Source: Burkholderiales bacterium
Lineage (GTDB): Bacteria; Pseudomonadota; Gammaproteobacteria; Burkholderiales; Burkholderiaceae_C
Direction of reading: 5' to 3'
DNA: 64,000 nt
Assembly (NCBI GenBank): GCA_021414305.1
Contig: JAIOOS010000027.1
Location: forward strand, 172,932-236,931
The position numbers and the translations under genes were made by a program. Positions 37,586 to 46,549 of this stretch are shown piece by piece. Below the pieces are notes generated by a model that did no database searches, was not told the origin of the DNA, and saw only the letters and a program-made list of their open reading frames with translations. Position 1 is the first letter of the stretch. Each line of letters begins with the position of its first letter.

Positions 37586-38572
37586 ATGCAAGATCCCCGC
37601 CGTTCGCGGCGCACCGCCCTCCTCGCTCTCGCCGGCGGCGCCGCCTCGGCCGCGTTCCCGGTCCTGGCGCAGGCGCCGGGGTATCCCTCCCGCTCGATCA
37701 CCCTGATCTGCCCCTGGCCGCCCGGCGGCTCGACCGACCGGCACCTGCGCACCCTGGCCGAGATCGCCGGCCGCCAGCTCGGGCAGACGATCGTCGTCGA
37801 GAACCGGCCGGGCGGCGGCGGCACCACCGGCCCCGGCACGATGGCGCTGACCGCCAAGCCCGACGGCTACACGATCGCCCAGTTTCCGATGGGGATGCTG
37901 CGCCTGCCGCACATGCAGAAGATGCAGTGGGATCCGCTGATCGACTTCACCTTCATCATCGGCGTCTCGGGCTACACCTTCGGCCTCACGGTGCGCGCCG
38001 ACTCGCCGTACAAGACTTTCAACGACTACATCGAGGCGGCGCGCAAGAGCCCCGGCGCGATCGACTACGGCTCGACCGGCGTCGGCACCTCGCCGCACCT
38101 GCTGATGGAAGAGGTGGCCGCCAACGCCAAGGTGCAGCTCACCCATGTGCCGTTCAAGGGCAATGCCGACCTGATGCAGGCATTGCTCGGCGGCCACGTC
38201 ATGGCGCAGAGCGACGCCTCGGGCTGGGACAAGTTCGTCGACGGCGGGCAGATGCGCCTGCTCGTCACCTTCGGCGAGAAGCGCACCAAACGCTGGCCGA
38301 CCGTGCCGACGGCGCAGGAGCTCGGCTACCGCGTGGTCTCGACCTCGCCTTACGGCTTCGTCGGCCCCAAGGGCATGGACCCGGCGGTGACACGGGTGCT
38401 GCACGACGCGTTCAAGAAGGCGATGGACGATCCCAAGCACCTCGAGCTGCTCGACCAGCTCAATCAGGACGCGTGGTACCGCAGCGGCGACGACTACGCG
38501 AAGTGGGCGAGAGAGAGCTTCGCGCGCGACAAGCTGCTGATCGAGCGGCTCGGACTGGCGGCCAAATCATGA
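37586..38572 (+). CDS. Bug-family (TctC) tripartite tricarboxylate binding protein 1
   Basis: This 328-residue periplasmic protein of the Bug family begins with a twin-arginine-like signal (SRRTALLALAGGAA, cut near VLAQA). Family motifs are ITLICPWPPGGSTD, VVENRPGGGG and KPDGYTI. It would bind a carboxylate or related ligand for a TctAB-type permease, which is not in the window. A GGAG ribosome site precedes the ATG. Its stop overlaps the second Bug gene (ATGA), so the two are translated together. Confidence 0.9.
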   Translation: MQDPRRSRRTALLALAGGAASAAFPVLAQAPGYPSRSITLICPWPPGGSTDRHLRTLAEIAGRQLGQTIVVENRPGGGGTTGPGTMALTAKPDGYTIAQFPMGMLRLPHMQKMQWDPLIDFTFIIGVSGYTFGLTVRADSPYKTFNDYIEAARKSPGAIDYGSTGVGTSPHLLMEEVAANAKVQLTHVPFKGNADLMQALLGGHVMAQSDASGWDKFVDGGQMRLLVTFGEKRTKRWPTVPTAQELGYRVVSTSPYGFVGPKGMDPAVTRVLHDAFKKAMDDPKHLELLDQLNQDAWYRSGDDYAKWARESFARDKLLIERLGLAAKS

Positions 38573-39537
38573 GCGCCACTCGCCGCCTTCTGCTCGCCGC
38601 CGGCCTGGCGATGCTCGCGCCCTGGGCCGCGGCGCAGGATTACCCGTCGCGCCCGGTGCGGATCATCGTGCCGTTCGCCGCCGGCGGCCCGGCCGACGTC
38701 TACGCCCGCTTCCTGGCACAGCGCCTGCAGGAGTCGCTCGGCCAGGCCTTCGTCGTCGACAACCGGCCCGGCGCCGGCTCGATCATCGGCACCGACGCGG
38801 TCGCCAAGAGCCCGGCCGACGGCTACACGCTGCTGCTGATGTCGAACACGCACACGGTGAACGAGTCGCTGATCCCGACCAAGCCGTTCCAGCTCCTGCG
38901 CGGCTTCGCACCGATCGCGCCTATTAATTCCTCGGACCTGGTGCTGGTGACGCGCGCCACGCTGCCGGCGAACAACCTCGGCGAGCTGCTGAAGATCGCC
39001 CGGGCCAAGCCGGGGAGCCTCTCGTACGCGTCTTCGGGGCCGGGCACGCCGTACCACATGGCGGGCGAGCTGTTCAAGGCGATGGCCGGGGTGGCGATCG
39101 TCCACATTCCCTACCGCGGCAGCTCGGGCGCGCGCACCGACGTGCTCGGCGGCCAGGTCGACATGATGTTCGACGCGGTGCCGACGATGAGCGAGCACGT
39201 CAAGGCGGGCAAGGTCAAGGCAATGGGCACGACCGGCACGTCGCGCTCGGCCGTGATGCCCGAGCTGCCGACGATCGCCGAGGCCGGCGTGCCGAAGTAC
39301 GAGGCGACGATCTGGCTCGGCCTGATGGCGCCGAAGGCAACGCCGCCGGCGGTGGTGGAGCGGCTCAACGCCGAGGTCTCGCGCATCGTCGCCAACCCGG
39401 AGACGGCCCGGGCGTGGACCGCACAAGGCGCGACGCCGATGGTCATGAACGTCGCCGAGTTCAGCCGCTACGTGCAGGCCGACATCGCCAAGTGGGCGAA
39501 CATCGTCCGGATCTCGGGGGCGAAGGCCGAGCAATGA
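38569..39537 (+). CDS. Bug-family (TctC) binding protein 2
   Basis: This second, divergent Bug protein has 322 residues, a Sec signal (1-22, cut after WAAAQ), VRIIVPFAAGGPADV, VVDNRPGAGSIIGTD and the usual SSGPGTPYHMAGE region. It shares only the fold-level motifs with its neighbour, so the pair probably binds different ligands. The ATG overlaps the stop of the first Bug gene by 4 bp, and its own stop overlaps the start of the ModA-like gene, making a tightly coupled set of three. No TctA or TctB permease is seen. Confidence 0.9.
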   Translation: MSATRRLLLAAGLAMLAPWAAAQDYPSRPVRIIVPFAAGGPADVYARFLAQRLQESLGQAFVVDNRPGAGSIIGTDAVAKSPADGYTLLLMSNTHTVNESLIPTKPFQLLRGFAPIAPINSSDLVLVTRATLPANNLGELLKIARAKPGSLSYASSGPGTPYHMAGELFKAMAGVAIVHIPYRGSSGARTDVLGGQVDMMFDAVPTMSEHVKAGKVKAMGTTGTSRSAVMPELPTIAEAGVPKYEATIWLGLMAPKATPPAVVERLNAEVSRIVANPETARAWTAQGATPMVMNVAEFSRYVQADIAKWANIVRISGAKAEQ

Positions 39538-40262
39538 CGACGCAAGGCGAAGCGCCGGCAGCGCGAACGCTGCAGTTGCTCTGCGCCGGCGCCGTGAAGG
39601 GCCTCGTCGCTGCGCTGCAGGAACGATTCCTGGCGGCGGAGGGCGCGCGCGTCGATGGCCGCTTCGGCGCGGTGGGCGCGATGCGCGAGGCGCTGCTCGG
39701 CGGCGCGCGGTGCGACGTGATGATCGTCACCGAGGCGATGCTGCGCGATCTGCGCGCGGAAGGCGCCGTTTCGGCAGAGCCGTTCGCGCCGATCGGACGC
39801 GTGCGCACCGGCGTCGCGGCGCGGGCCGGCGAGCCGCTGCCGCGCATCGATTCCGCGGAGGCGCTGGCCGCAGCGCTGCGCACGGCGCCGGCAATCTATC
39901 TGCCGGACACCGAGCAGTCGACCGCCGGCCGGCATGTCGTTGCGGTCCTCGAGCGGCTGGGAATCGCCGGCGAGACCCGCGGCCGACTCGCGGTCTTCCC
40001 CAACGGCGCCACCGCGATGAGCGCCCTCGCCGAAAGCGGCGCGCCGGGCGCGCTCGGCTGCACCCAGGTGACCGAGATCCTCTACACGCCGGGTCTCGCG
40101 CTGGCGGGCGCCCTGCCCGAGCCGTTCGGCCTGTCGACGGTCTATGCCGCCGGCGCCGGCGCGGCGGCGAGCGAGCCGGCGCTGGCCGCGGCCTTCATCG
40201 CCCTGCTGTGCGGCAACGACGCGGCCGCCGAGCGCGCGGCCGGCGGCTTCGAGCCCGCCTAG
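39534..40262 (+). CDS. ModA-like substrate-binding protein without a signal peptide
   Basis: This 242-residue protein has the type-2 periplasmic binding fold of molybdate-binding proteins (LLCAGAVKGLVAAL start, DVMIVTEAML, VFPNGATAMSALAESGA, GCTQVTEILY). The N-terminus, MTTQGEAP then the first strand, lacks any signal peptide, so it may act in the cytoplasm as a sensor or sequestering protein. Its start overlaps the second Bug gene by 4 bp. No modB or modC is present. Its stop shares the CTAG palindrome at 40259-40262 with the stop of the converging ligase gene. Confidence 0.78.
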   Translation: MTTQGEAPAARTLQLLCAGAVKGLVAALQERFLAAEGARVDGRFGAVGAMREALLGGARCDVMIVTEAMLRDLRAEGAVSAEPFAPIGRVRTGVAARAGEPLPRIDSAEALAAALRTAPAIYLPDTEQSTAGRHVVAVLERLGIAGETRGRLAVFPNGATAMSALAESGAPGALGCTQVTEILYTPGLALAGALPEPFGLSTVYAAGAGAAASEPALAAAFIALLCGNDAAAERAAGGFEPA

Positions 40263-41641
40263 GCCGGCCCCGGGTCGGCCTCGTCGAGCCGGCAGACGAA
40301 GTCCTCGAACTTGCCGGCAACCGAGCCAGGCAGGCGCTCGCGCGACTGCGTCACCCGGATCGCGGCCACCAGGCCCAGCGCTTCGCGCAGGACCGCGCTG
40401 AACGCCGTCTCCTGCGCTGCGCTGAGCGGCACGGCGGTGACGAGCTTGAACTCGATGTCGTCGAGCGCGTGCTGCACGACCTGGTACTGCAGCACCGGCG
40501 CGATCGCCGCGAACGACTCGAACCCGGCCCGCGGCAGGAAGCGCGAGCCGTCGGCCTTCACGAACAGGTTGCGCCGGCGGCCGAGCACGCGGCGCAGGGT
40601 GGGCAGGGTGCGGCCGCACCGGCACGGCCCGCCGACCTCGGCAAAGTCGCCGATGTCGTAGCGCACGATCGGCGAGGCGAAGTTGTGCAGGTCGGTGATG
40701 ACCACGCGCCCTACTTCGCCCTCGGCGCAGGGCGTGTCGTCGGCGCGCAGCACCTCGACCACCAGCGACTCGGCCATCGTGTGATACAGGTCGCCTTGCG
40801 GACACTGCAGCGCGACGATGCCCGCCTCCTGCGACGAGTAGTTGTCCTCGATCGGCAGCCCGAGCTGCCTCGTCAGGCTCGCGCGCAGCTCGGGCGAGAG
40901 GTTGGCGCCGACCGTGCGCAGGTGGCGGATGCTCTGCGGCCGGCCCTCGGGCCGTGCCATCCAGATGTCGGCGAGCGCCTTGAGGTTGCTCGGAAAGCAG
41001 AGCAGGTGCTCCGGACCGAAGCGGTCGATCCGCCGCACCTGCTCCTCGAGGCCGACAGTGCCGGGCATCGCCAGCGCCGGCCCGGTGGCGAACACGTCGG
41101 CCACGGGGAAGCCCCAATTCTCCATCTCGGCGTCGGGAATCGCCGGCCGGATCACGACCAGCCCGCCGGCGAAATCGCGGCCGTGCCAGAGGTGGTCGCG
41201 GATCGTGCAGGCGGCCCAGAACAACCGGGTGACCGCGGTCTTCTTCACCGTCACCGGCTCGCCGGTGGAGCCCGAGGTGACGGTCTGCCCGACCGGCTCG
41301 TGGCCCGGGGGCACGCGGGCGGCGAAGAAGTCGCGCCCCGCTCTCTGCAGCGCCTGGCGCGTCAGCGGCGCGAGCTCGCGCAGCCGCTCGACGCTGGTCA
41401 GCGCATCGGGCGCGAGACCGGCCGTGGCGAGGCGGGCGCGAAACGCCGGCGAGTGGCGCGCATGGTGCGCGATCAGGCGCCCGAGCTGCTCGCCCTGCCC
41501 GGCCTCGAGACTCGCGCGCGGCAGCCGTTCGCTCGTCAGCAGGCTCGTCGCCAGCAAGGCGATGCTGGCCGCCTCGTCGGTAGCCACCGGCGGCCACACG
41601 ATGCCGTCGAGGCCCGAGCGCAGCCGCGGCAGCGCGCTCAC
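40259..41641 (-). CDS. PaaK-type acyl/aryl-CoA ligase
   Basis: This 460-residue adenylate-forming enzyme of the phenylacetate-CoA ligase group shows the ATP-binding TVTSGSTGEPVTVKK loop, the YSSQE motif, and VRYDIGDFAE with the Asp that holds the ribose. A GPCRCGRTLP Cys pair follows, of the kind seen in PaaK relatives. It would activate a carboxylic acid as an adenylate, but its substrate is unknown. The GTG start shares GTGA with the stop of the truncated ligase copy upstream. The copy resembles it closely from the YSSQE region to the end, so the two arose by duplication. Confidence 0.86.
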   Translation of the reverse strand: MSALPRLRSGLDGIVWPPVATDEAASIALLATSLLTSERLPRASLEAGQGEQLGRLIAHHARHSPAFRARLATAGLAPDALTSVERLRELAPLTRQALQRAGRDFFAARVPPGHEPVGQTVTSGSTGEPVTVKKTAVTRLFWAACTIRDHLWHGRDFAGGLVVIRPAIPDAEMENWGFPVADVFATGPALAMPGTVGLEEQVRRIDRFGPEHLLCFPSNLKALADIWMARPEGRPQSIRHLRTVGANLSPELRASLTRQLGLPIEDNYSSQEAGIVALQCPQGDLYHTMAESLVVEVLRADDTPCAEGEVGRVVITDLHNFASPIVRYDIGDFAEVGGPCRCGRTLPTLRRVLGRRRNLFVKADGSRFLPRAGFESFAAIAPVLQYQVVQHALDDIEFKLVTAVPLSAAQETAFSAVLREALGLVAAIRVTQSRERLPGSVAGKFEDFVCRLDEADPGPA

Positions 41642-42279
41642 GGGCGGCCTCCCGGAAGCGCATCGGCGCCGATGCGACAGACGAATTCCTCGAACTTGCC
41701 GCCGCGCGCGTTCGGCAGCGGCGTGCGCTGCTGCGTCACGCGCGCCGGCGCGCCGACGCCGAGCGCCTTCTGCACGATCGCGCCAAGGGCCGCGCATTCG
41801 GCGTCGCCGAGCGGCCCCGCGGTCACGACCTTGAGCTCGATGTCGTCGATGCCGTGCTGCACCACCTGGTACTGCTGCACCGGCGCGACCTGGTCGAAGC
41901 GATGAAAGCCCACCAGCGGCCAGTTCCGGCTGCCGTCGGCCTTGACCAGCAGGTTGCGCTCGCGGCCGAGGATCCGGGCCAGCGTCGGCAGGCCGCGGCC
42001 GCACGGGCACGGCGGCCCGACCTCGGCCCAGTCGCCGATCTCGTAGCGAACGAGCGGCGAGGCGAAGTTGTGCAGGTCGGTGACGACGACGCGGCCGACC
42101 TCGCCCGCGCCGCAGGGCCGGCCGTCCTCGGCCAGCACCTCGACCACCAGCGACTCGGCCATCGTGTGGTACAGGCCGTCGCCCGCGGGGCATTGCAGGG
42201 CGATCACGCCGATCTCCTGCGAGGAATAGTTGTCCTCGATCTCCCGGCCGAAGCGCGTGCGCAACTCCTCGCGCAGGGC
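41638..42279 (-). pseudogene. Truncated PaaK-type ligase, C-terminal part only
   Basis: About 213 residues remain, from ALREELRTRFG just before the YSSQE motif to the end, and they align closely with the C-terminal half of the intact ligase downstream. The adenylation P-loop half is gone, so it should not form a working ligase. At about 42279-42282 the frame runs into a methyltransferase gene in another frame, so a deletion has joined the two. A TTG at 42264 could start a 208-residue product, but no ribosome site is seen. The stop overlaps the next gene by GTGA. Confidence 0.75.
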
Positions 42280-42653
42280 CGCTCGAGCAGGCCGGCGACG
42301 ATGGCGAGCAGGCGACCGATCTGCCCGGGTGTCAGCATGTTGAGGCTGCCGTCGCCGACGATGCCGGCATAGCGGCGGTCGGAAGCGCCGAGGTCGAGCC
42401 AGTCGCCGATCGTCGCGCGTCGGGAGGCGGTGTCGCCGGGCCAGGACCGGGCGACCATGGCCGGGCTCTTGTCGACGGCCTCGACGGTCGGGAACGCCTC
42501 GGCGATCGCCGCGGTCACGCCGAGCAGCAGCACCGGGCCGGCGCCGGCGCCGACCAGCGTGCGCAGCAGCGCGACGACGTCGGCGTGCGGCCTCAGCGGC
42601 GGCTCGAACAGTTCCCGGCGCCCCGCATACCTGTGCCAGTGGCTTGTCTCCAT
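42204..42653 (-). pseudogene. Truncated SAM-dependent methyltransferase fused to a ligase remnant
   Basis: The frame starts METSHWHRYAGRREL and keeps the SAM-binding start (GPVLLLGVTAAIAEAF, the AVDKSPAMV acidic strand, GDGSLNML). Homology stops after about 124 residues (near 42282), where the frame enters antisense-like Arg/Ser-rich sequence out of frame with the ligase remnant. A normal class I methyltransferase would continue for about 80-120 residues. It starts 7 bp after the thioesterase stop, so the original operon was probably thioesterase, methyltransferase, ligase, ligase. An assembly error at this point cannot be excluded. Confidence 0.65.
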
Positions 42654-42660
42654 GCGCCGT

Positions 42661-43482
42661 TCAGACCCGGAAGTAGGCGATCTGCACGCCGGTGGCGAGC
42701 AACTGGCCGCCGTGGCCGTAGAGCTCGACCGACTGGTCGCAGAAGCTGCGATGAAAGACCTTCGCATCGGCCACGCCGGCAAGCGGCGCGCTGCCATGCG
42801 CCGCGAGCTCGTCGGCGCTGGCGTGGAAATAGGTGGTCAGCGAGACCGTGCCGAACGGCGGAATCCGGCCGATCACCTGGAAGATGCGACCGAAGAAGGC
42901 ATCGCTCATCGCCGCGAGCGAGAGGAAATCCAGCGGGCGCGGCACGGCGTCGCGCAGCCAGAGGACCGAGCGCGGGCTGCGCGGCGGCTCGGGCATCGCC
43001 TCGGTCGGCGCGAGCAGGCCTTCGGCGAAGCGGAACTCGTATTGCGACACCCACGAGAGCTTCGCGCCGGCCGGCAGGGGCGCGATCGATTCCCACGGCG
43101 GCAGCCGCGGCGCCCTCGCGACCGGGCGGCTCCAGGTTTCGCGCCGTACGGCGGTGACGACGCTGGCCGTGAGCACCGCCTCCGCGCTCTCGCCCTGTGT
43201 GAACTCGACCGACCAGTGCTGGCTCGACCGGTTGGCGCGCATGCGCCGCACCCGCACCGTGAACTCGCCGGGCTCGATCGGCGCGCAGAAGTTGACCGTC
43301 AGTGCGAGCGGGTCGCCCGCGCGATCGGGATGCTCGAGCACGGCGCGCAGCGCGGTCGCCGCCGAAGCGCCGCCGAACGGGCTGATGAAGGTCCAGAAGG
43401 CGTCGCTGGTGCGGGCCCGTCTGGTCGAGGCGGCGGGATCGCCTTCGAGGGCGGTGGCGAGATCGAAGGGGTGCGTGGTCAC
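42661..43482 (-). CDS. Acyl-CoA thioesterase family protein (double hotdog)
   Basis: This 273-residue protein has two hotdog-type halves resembling TesB/acyl-CoA thioesterase family proteins (AFWTFISPFGGASAATALRAV near residue 30; a second half with GTVSLTTYFHASADEL and SVELYGHGGQLLATGVQIAY near the end). It probably cleaves an acyl-CoA, or acts as a dehydratase-like protein, together with the ligase downstream. The start is the GTG at 43482 (VTTHPFDLATALEG); no upstream ATG gives family-like sequence. The ribosome site is weak. It lies 19 bp after the BrkB gene. Confidence 0.75.
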   Translation of the reverse strand: MTTHPFDLATALEGDPAASTRRARTSDAFWTFISPFGGASAATALRAVLEHPDRAGDPLALTVNFCAPIEPGEFTVRVRRMRANRSSQHWSVEFTQGESAEAVLTASVVTAVRRETWSRPVARAPRLPPWESIAPLPAGAKLSWVSQYEFRFAEGLLAPTEAMPEPPRSPRSVLWLRDAVPRPLDFLSLAAMSDAFFGRIFQVIGRIPPFGTVSLTTYFHASADELAAHGSAPLAGVADAKVFHRSFCDQSVELYGHGGQLLATGVQIAYFRV

Positions 43483-43501
43483 GGCCGGCGATTGTCGATG
43501 C

Positions 43502-44737
43502 TCATTCGCGCAGGAGATCGGCAAGCCTGAGCTGGTCGAAACGCGCCTCCTTCCAGAACGGGCCAAGGTCGGGCGAGGGATCGAGCAGCAGCGCCGCGAG
43601 CAAGGGCTCGGCATGCGTCTTCGCGGGATCGGCGAGCAGCACGCAGCGGGCTTCGCCGGCCTCGTCGAGACGTGCGACCCAGTCGATGGCGACAAGGGTG
43701 TCGAGCAGCGGCTCGATTTGCAACGGGTCGGTGGCGAGCGCATGCGAGAGACGCTCGCTGCTCAGTCCGTGCGCGCCCGTCTGCTCGGCCTGGTGCAGGG
43801 TGCGCAGCATCGCCAGCGCCAGGCGAAAGCGCGAGCCCGTCGTCGCCGGCCAGCGCGTCAGGCGCGTCCCGGCCACCGGCGCGTACGCCGCGATCACGGC
43901 GCCGAGGAGGACGAGCACCCAGCTCAGGTAGATCCAGATCAGGAAGATCGGCACGGTCGCGAACGCGCCGTAGATCATGTTGTAGGTCGGAACGGTGCTG
44001 AAGTAGAGCGCGAGCAGGCGCTTCGCTCCGGCAATGCCGAGGGCGACGAAGAGGCCGCCGATCAGGGCGTGGCGCCAGCGCACATGGGTATTGGGCACGT
44101 AGTGGAAGAGCGCGGCCATCCCGAGGGCGATCGTCACGAACTCGAGCAACGCGATCACGACGCCGAAGCCCTGCGGCGCAATCTGCCCGTAGCCGCGCGC
44201 CACCGAGACGGCGTACGAGGTGGCCGTGAGGCTCACGGCGAGAAGCAGCGGCCCGAGCGTCAGCGCCGACCAGTAGAGGAGCACCCGCTGGGCGATCGGC
44301 CGCGGCCGCCGCACCCGCCAGACGGCGTTGAGCGCGCGGTCGATGGTCAGCATCAGGGCAAGGGCGCTGATGACCAGCACCACCAGGCCGACCAGGCCGA
44401 GCCGGTTGGCGCGGGCCGAAAACTGGGTGATCGCGCCGAGCACCGGCTTGGCGATCGTGTCGGGAAACAGGTTGGCTACGAAGTAGCGCTGCAGCGTCTC
44501 CTGCAGGGTGGAGAAGATCGGAAAGGCGCTGAACAGGGCGAGCATCACCGTCGCCAGCGGCACCAGCGAGATCACCGAGGTGAAGGTCAGGCTGCCCGCG
44601 GTCAGGGCGAGCCGGTCTTCGCGAAAGCGCTCGTACAGCGTCAGCGCCGTGCCCAGCCAGGGCCAGGCCTGCAGGCGCTTGAGCAGGCGTGCGACGACGG
44701 TTGTCGGGTCGGGCACGCGCGCAGCGGGTGAGGTCAT
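43502..44737 (-). CDS. YihY/BrkB-family inner-membrane protein
   Basis: This is a 411-residue YihY/virulence factor BrkB family protein. The family start ERFREDRLALTAGSLTFTS is clear, followed by six hydrophobic segments to about residue 290 and a cytoplasmic C-terminal part of about 110 residues that looks like a winged helix. Members were once called RNase BN in error; their function is unknown. The start is uncertain: ATGs at 44749, 44746 and 44737 are all in frame and none has a good ribosome site, so I give the shortest. The divergent DUF2069 gene starts only 19 bp away. Confidence 0.85.
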   Translation of the reverse strand: MTSPAARVPDPTTVVARLLKRLQAWPWLGTALTLYERFREDRLALTAGSLTFTSVISLVPLATVMLALFSAFPIFSTLQETLQRYFVANLFPDTIAKPVLGAITQFSARANRLGLVGLVVLVISALALMLTIDRALNAVWRVRRPRPIAQRVLLYWSALTLGPLLLAVSLTATSYAVSVARGYGQIAPQGFGVVIALLEFVTIALGMAALFHYVPNTHVRWRHALIGGLFVALGIAGAKRLLALYFSTVPTYNMIYGAFATVPIFLIWIYLSWVLVLLGAVIAAYAPVAGTRLTRWPATTGSRFRLALAMLRTLHQAEQTGAHGLSSERLSHALATDPLQIEPLLDTLVAIDWVARLDEAGEARCVLLADPAKTHAEPLLAALLLDPSPDLGPFWKEARFDQLRLADLLRE

Positions 44738-44756
44738 TGCTGGCATCATAAGGACG

Positions 44757-45134
44757 ATGACTCCGCATCCCGCACCGGCCGCGACGATCCTGTGGACGCG
44801 CGCCCTCGCGGTCTCTGCCACGGTCGCGCTGTTCCTGCTGTGCCTGCTCTGGGAGCTTTGGCTCGCGCCGACCGGGCGCGGCACCCTGTCGATCAAGGCG
44901 CTGCCGCTGCTGCTGCCGCTTGCGGGGCTCGCCCGGATGCGCCTCTACACCTACCGCTGGACGAGCCTTCTGGTCTGGCTCTACGTCGCCGAGGGCGCCG
45001 TGCGCGCGCCTACCGAGCACGGTGCCGGCGCCTGGCTCGCCGGCTTCGAAGTGGCGCTGGCGATGGTCATCTTCGTCGCCTGCGCGGTGCACGTCCGGGC
45101 GCGGCTTCGCGGCGGCGCCGCCGCTGCGGCATGA
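44757..45134 (+). CDS. DUF2069 family small membrane protein
   Basis: This 125-residue protein of the DUF2069 family has four hydrophobic segments (about 18-36, 45-60, 68-80 and 95-112) and ends in a basic and Ala-rich tail. The function is unknown. An AAGGA ribosome-site-like stretch lies just before the ATG. The start lies 19 bp from the start of the divergent BrkB gene, so any promoter must lie within coding sequence. Its stop overlaps the next gene by ATGA, pointing to cotranscription. Confidence 0.85.
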   Translation: MTPHPAPAATILWTRALAVSATVALFLLCLLWELWLAPTGRGTLSIKALPLLLPLAGLARMRLYTYRWTSLLVWLYVAEGAVRAPTEHGAGAWLAGFEVALAMVIFVACAVHVRARLRGGAAAAA

Positions 45135-46549
45135 GCGCGCTGCTCGAGAAGGTGCGCGGCGTCGTCGGCGCCGGCAACGTGCTCGCCGATGGCGACCTCT
45201 CGGCCTGGGAGGTCGACTGGCGCAAGCGCTTCCGCGGACGGGCGCTCGCCGTCGTGCGGCCGGGCTCGACCGCCGAGGTGGCGGCGGTGGTGCGGCTCTG
45301 TGCCGGGCACGGCACCAGCATCGTCGCCCAGGGCGGCAACACCGGCCTGGTCGGCGGCTCGGGGCCCGACGCCAGCGGCACGCAGATCGTGCTCAGCCTG
45401 GCGCGCCTCGACCGGGTTCGCGGCGTCGACGCGGCGAACATGACGATGACCGTCGAAGCCGGCTGCGTGCTGCAGCGCGCGCAGCAGGCCGCTGCCGAGG
45501 CCGGGCTGCTGCTCGCGCTCAGCCTCGGCTCGGAAGGCACCTGCACGATCGGCGGCAACCTCGGCACCAATGCCGGCGGCACCCAGGTCCTGCGCTACGG
45601 CAACGCGCGCGAGCAATGCCTGGGCCTCGAGGTGGTGACGGCCTCGGGCGACATCTGGCACGGCCTCTCGGGGCTGCGCAAGGACAACACCGGCTACGAC
45701 CTGCGCGACCTGATGATCGGCAGCGAAGGCACGCTCGGCATCATCACCGCGGCGACGATGAAGCTGCAGCCCCGGCCGGCGGCGCTGCTCACCGCGCTGG
45801 CGACCCTGCCCACGCTCGATGCGGCGGTCGCCCTGCTTTCGCTCGCGCACGCAATGCTCGGCCCCGGGCTCACCGGCTTCGAGGTGATGAACGCGTTCTC
45901 GCTCGACCTGGTTCGCAAGCGCTTCCCGGCGCTGCGCCAGCCGCTGCCGCCGGCGCCGTGGACGGTGCTGGTCGAGCAGTCCGACGCCGAGGGCGAAGCG
46001 CACGGCGCCGCGGCGCTCGAGGCGCTGCTCGGCGCGGCGCTGGAGCGCGGCCTGATCGAGGACACCGCGATCGCCGCCAGCATCGAGCAGGCGAACGCGA
46101 TGTGGCACCTGCGCGAATCGATCACCCTCGCCCAGGCGGCCGAAGGACCGAACATCAAGCACGACATCTCGCTGCCGGTCTCGGCGATCCGCGAGTTCGT
46201 CGTCACGACCGACGCGGCCCTGCAGCGCGCCCTGCCCGGCATCCGCCTGGTCAACTTCGGCCACCTCGGCGACGGCAACCTGCACTACAACGTGCAGTGC
46301 CCCGAGGGCAGCGACGCCGGAGAATTTTTGCGCCACGAGAACGAGGTCAACGCCATCGTCTACGCCGCCGTCAGCGCGCGTCAGGGCTCGATCTCGGCCG
46401 AGCACGGCATCGGCAGCCTGAAGCTCGAGGCGATGACGAAGCACAAGTCGCCGGTGGCGCTGGCGATGATGCGCGCGATCAAGGCGGCGCTCGACCCTTC
46501 GGGCGTGCTGAACCCGGGTCGCGTGCTTCCGCCGCCAGCCAGGCAGTGA
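45131..46549 (+). CDS. FAD-linked 2-hydroxyacid dehydrogenase (GlcD/D2HGDH type)
   Basis: This 472-residue flavoenzyme oxidises a D-2-hydroxyacid such as D-lactate, glycolate or D-2-hydroxyglutarate. The N-terminal FAD-binding (PCMH) domain carries VAQGGNTGLVGGSGPD and LGTNAGG, and the C-terminal domain has the metal-binding HLGDGNLHYN motif and SAEHGIG near the end. I favour the D-2-hydroxyglutarate/D-lactate dehydrogenase branch but cannot settle the substrate. It is coupled to the DUF2069 gene by 4 bp. Its last 71 bp overlap the 3' end of the converging LysR gene. Confidence 0.9.
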   Translation: MSALLEKVRGVVGAGNVLADGDLSAWEVDWRKRFRGRALAVVRPGSTAEVAAVVRLCAGHGTSIVAQGGNTGLVGGSGPDASGTQIVLSLARLDRVRGVDAANMTMTVEAGCVLQRAQQAAAEAGLLLALSLGSEGTCTIGGNLGTNAGGTQVLRYGNAREQCLGLEVVTASGDIWHGLSGLRKDNTGYDLRDLMIGSEGTLGIITAATMKLQPRPAALLTALATLPTLDAAVALLSLAHAMLGPGLTGFEVMNAFSLDLVRKRFPALRQPLPPAPWTVLVEQSDAEGEAHGAAALEALLGAALERGLIEDTAIAASIEQANAMWHLRESITLAQAAEGPNIKHDISLPVSAIREFVVTTDAALQRALPGIRLVNFGHLGDGNLHYNVQCPEGSDAGEFLRHENEVNAIVYAAVSARQGSISAEHGIGSLKLEAMTKHKSPVALAMMRAIKAALDPSGVLNPGRVLPPPARQ

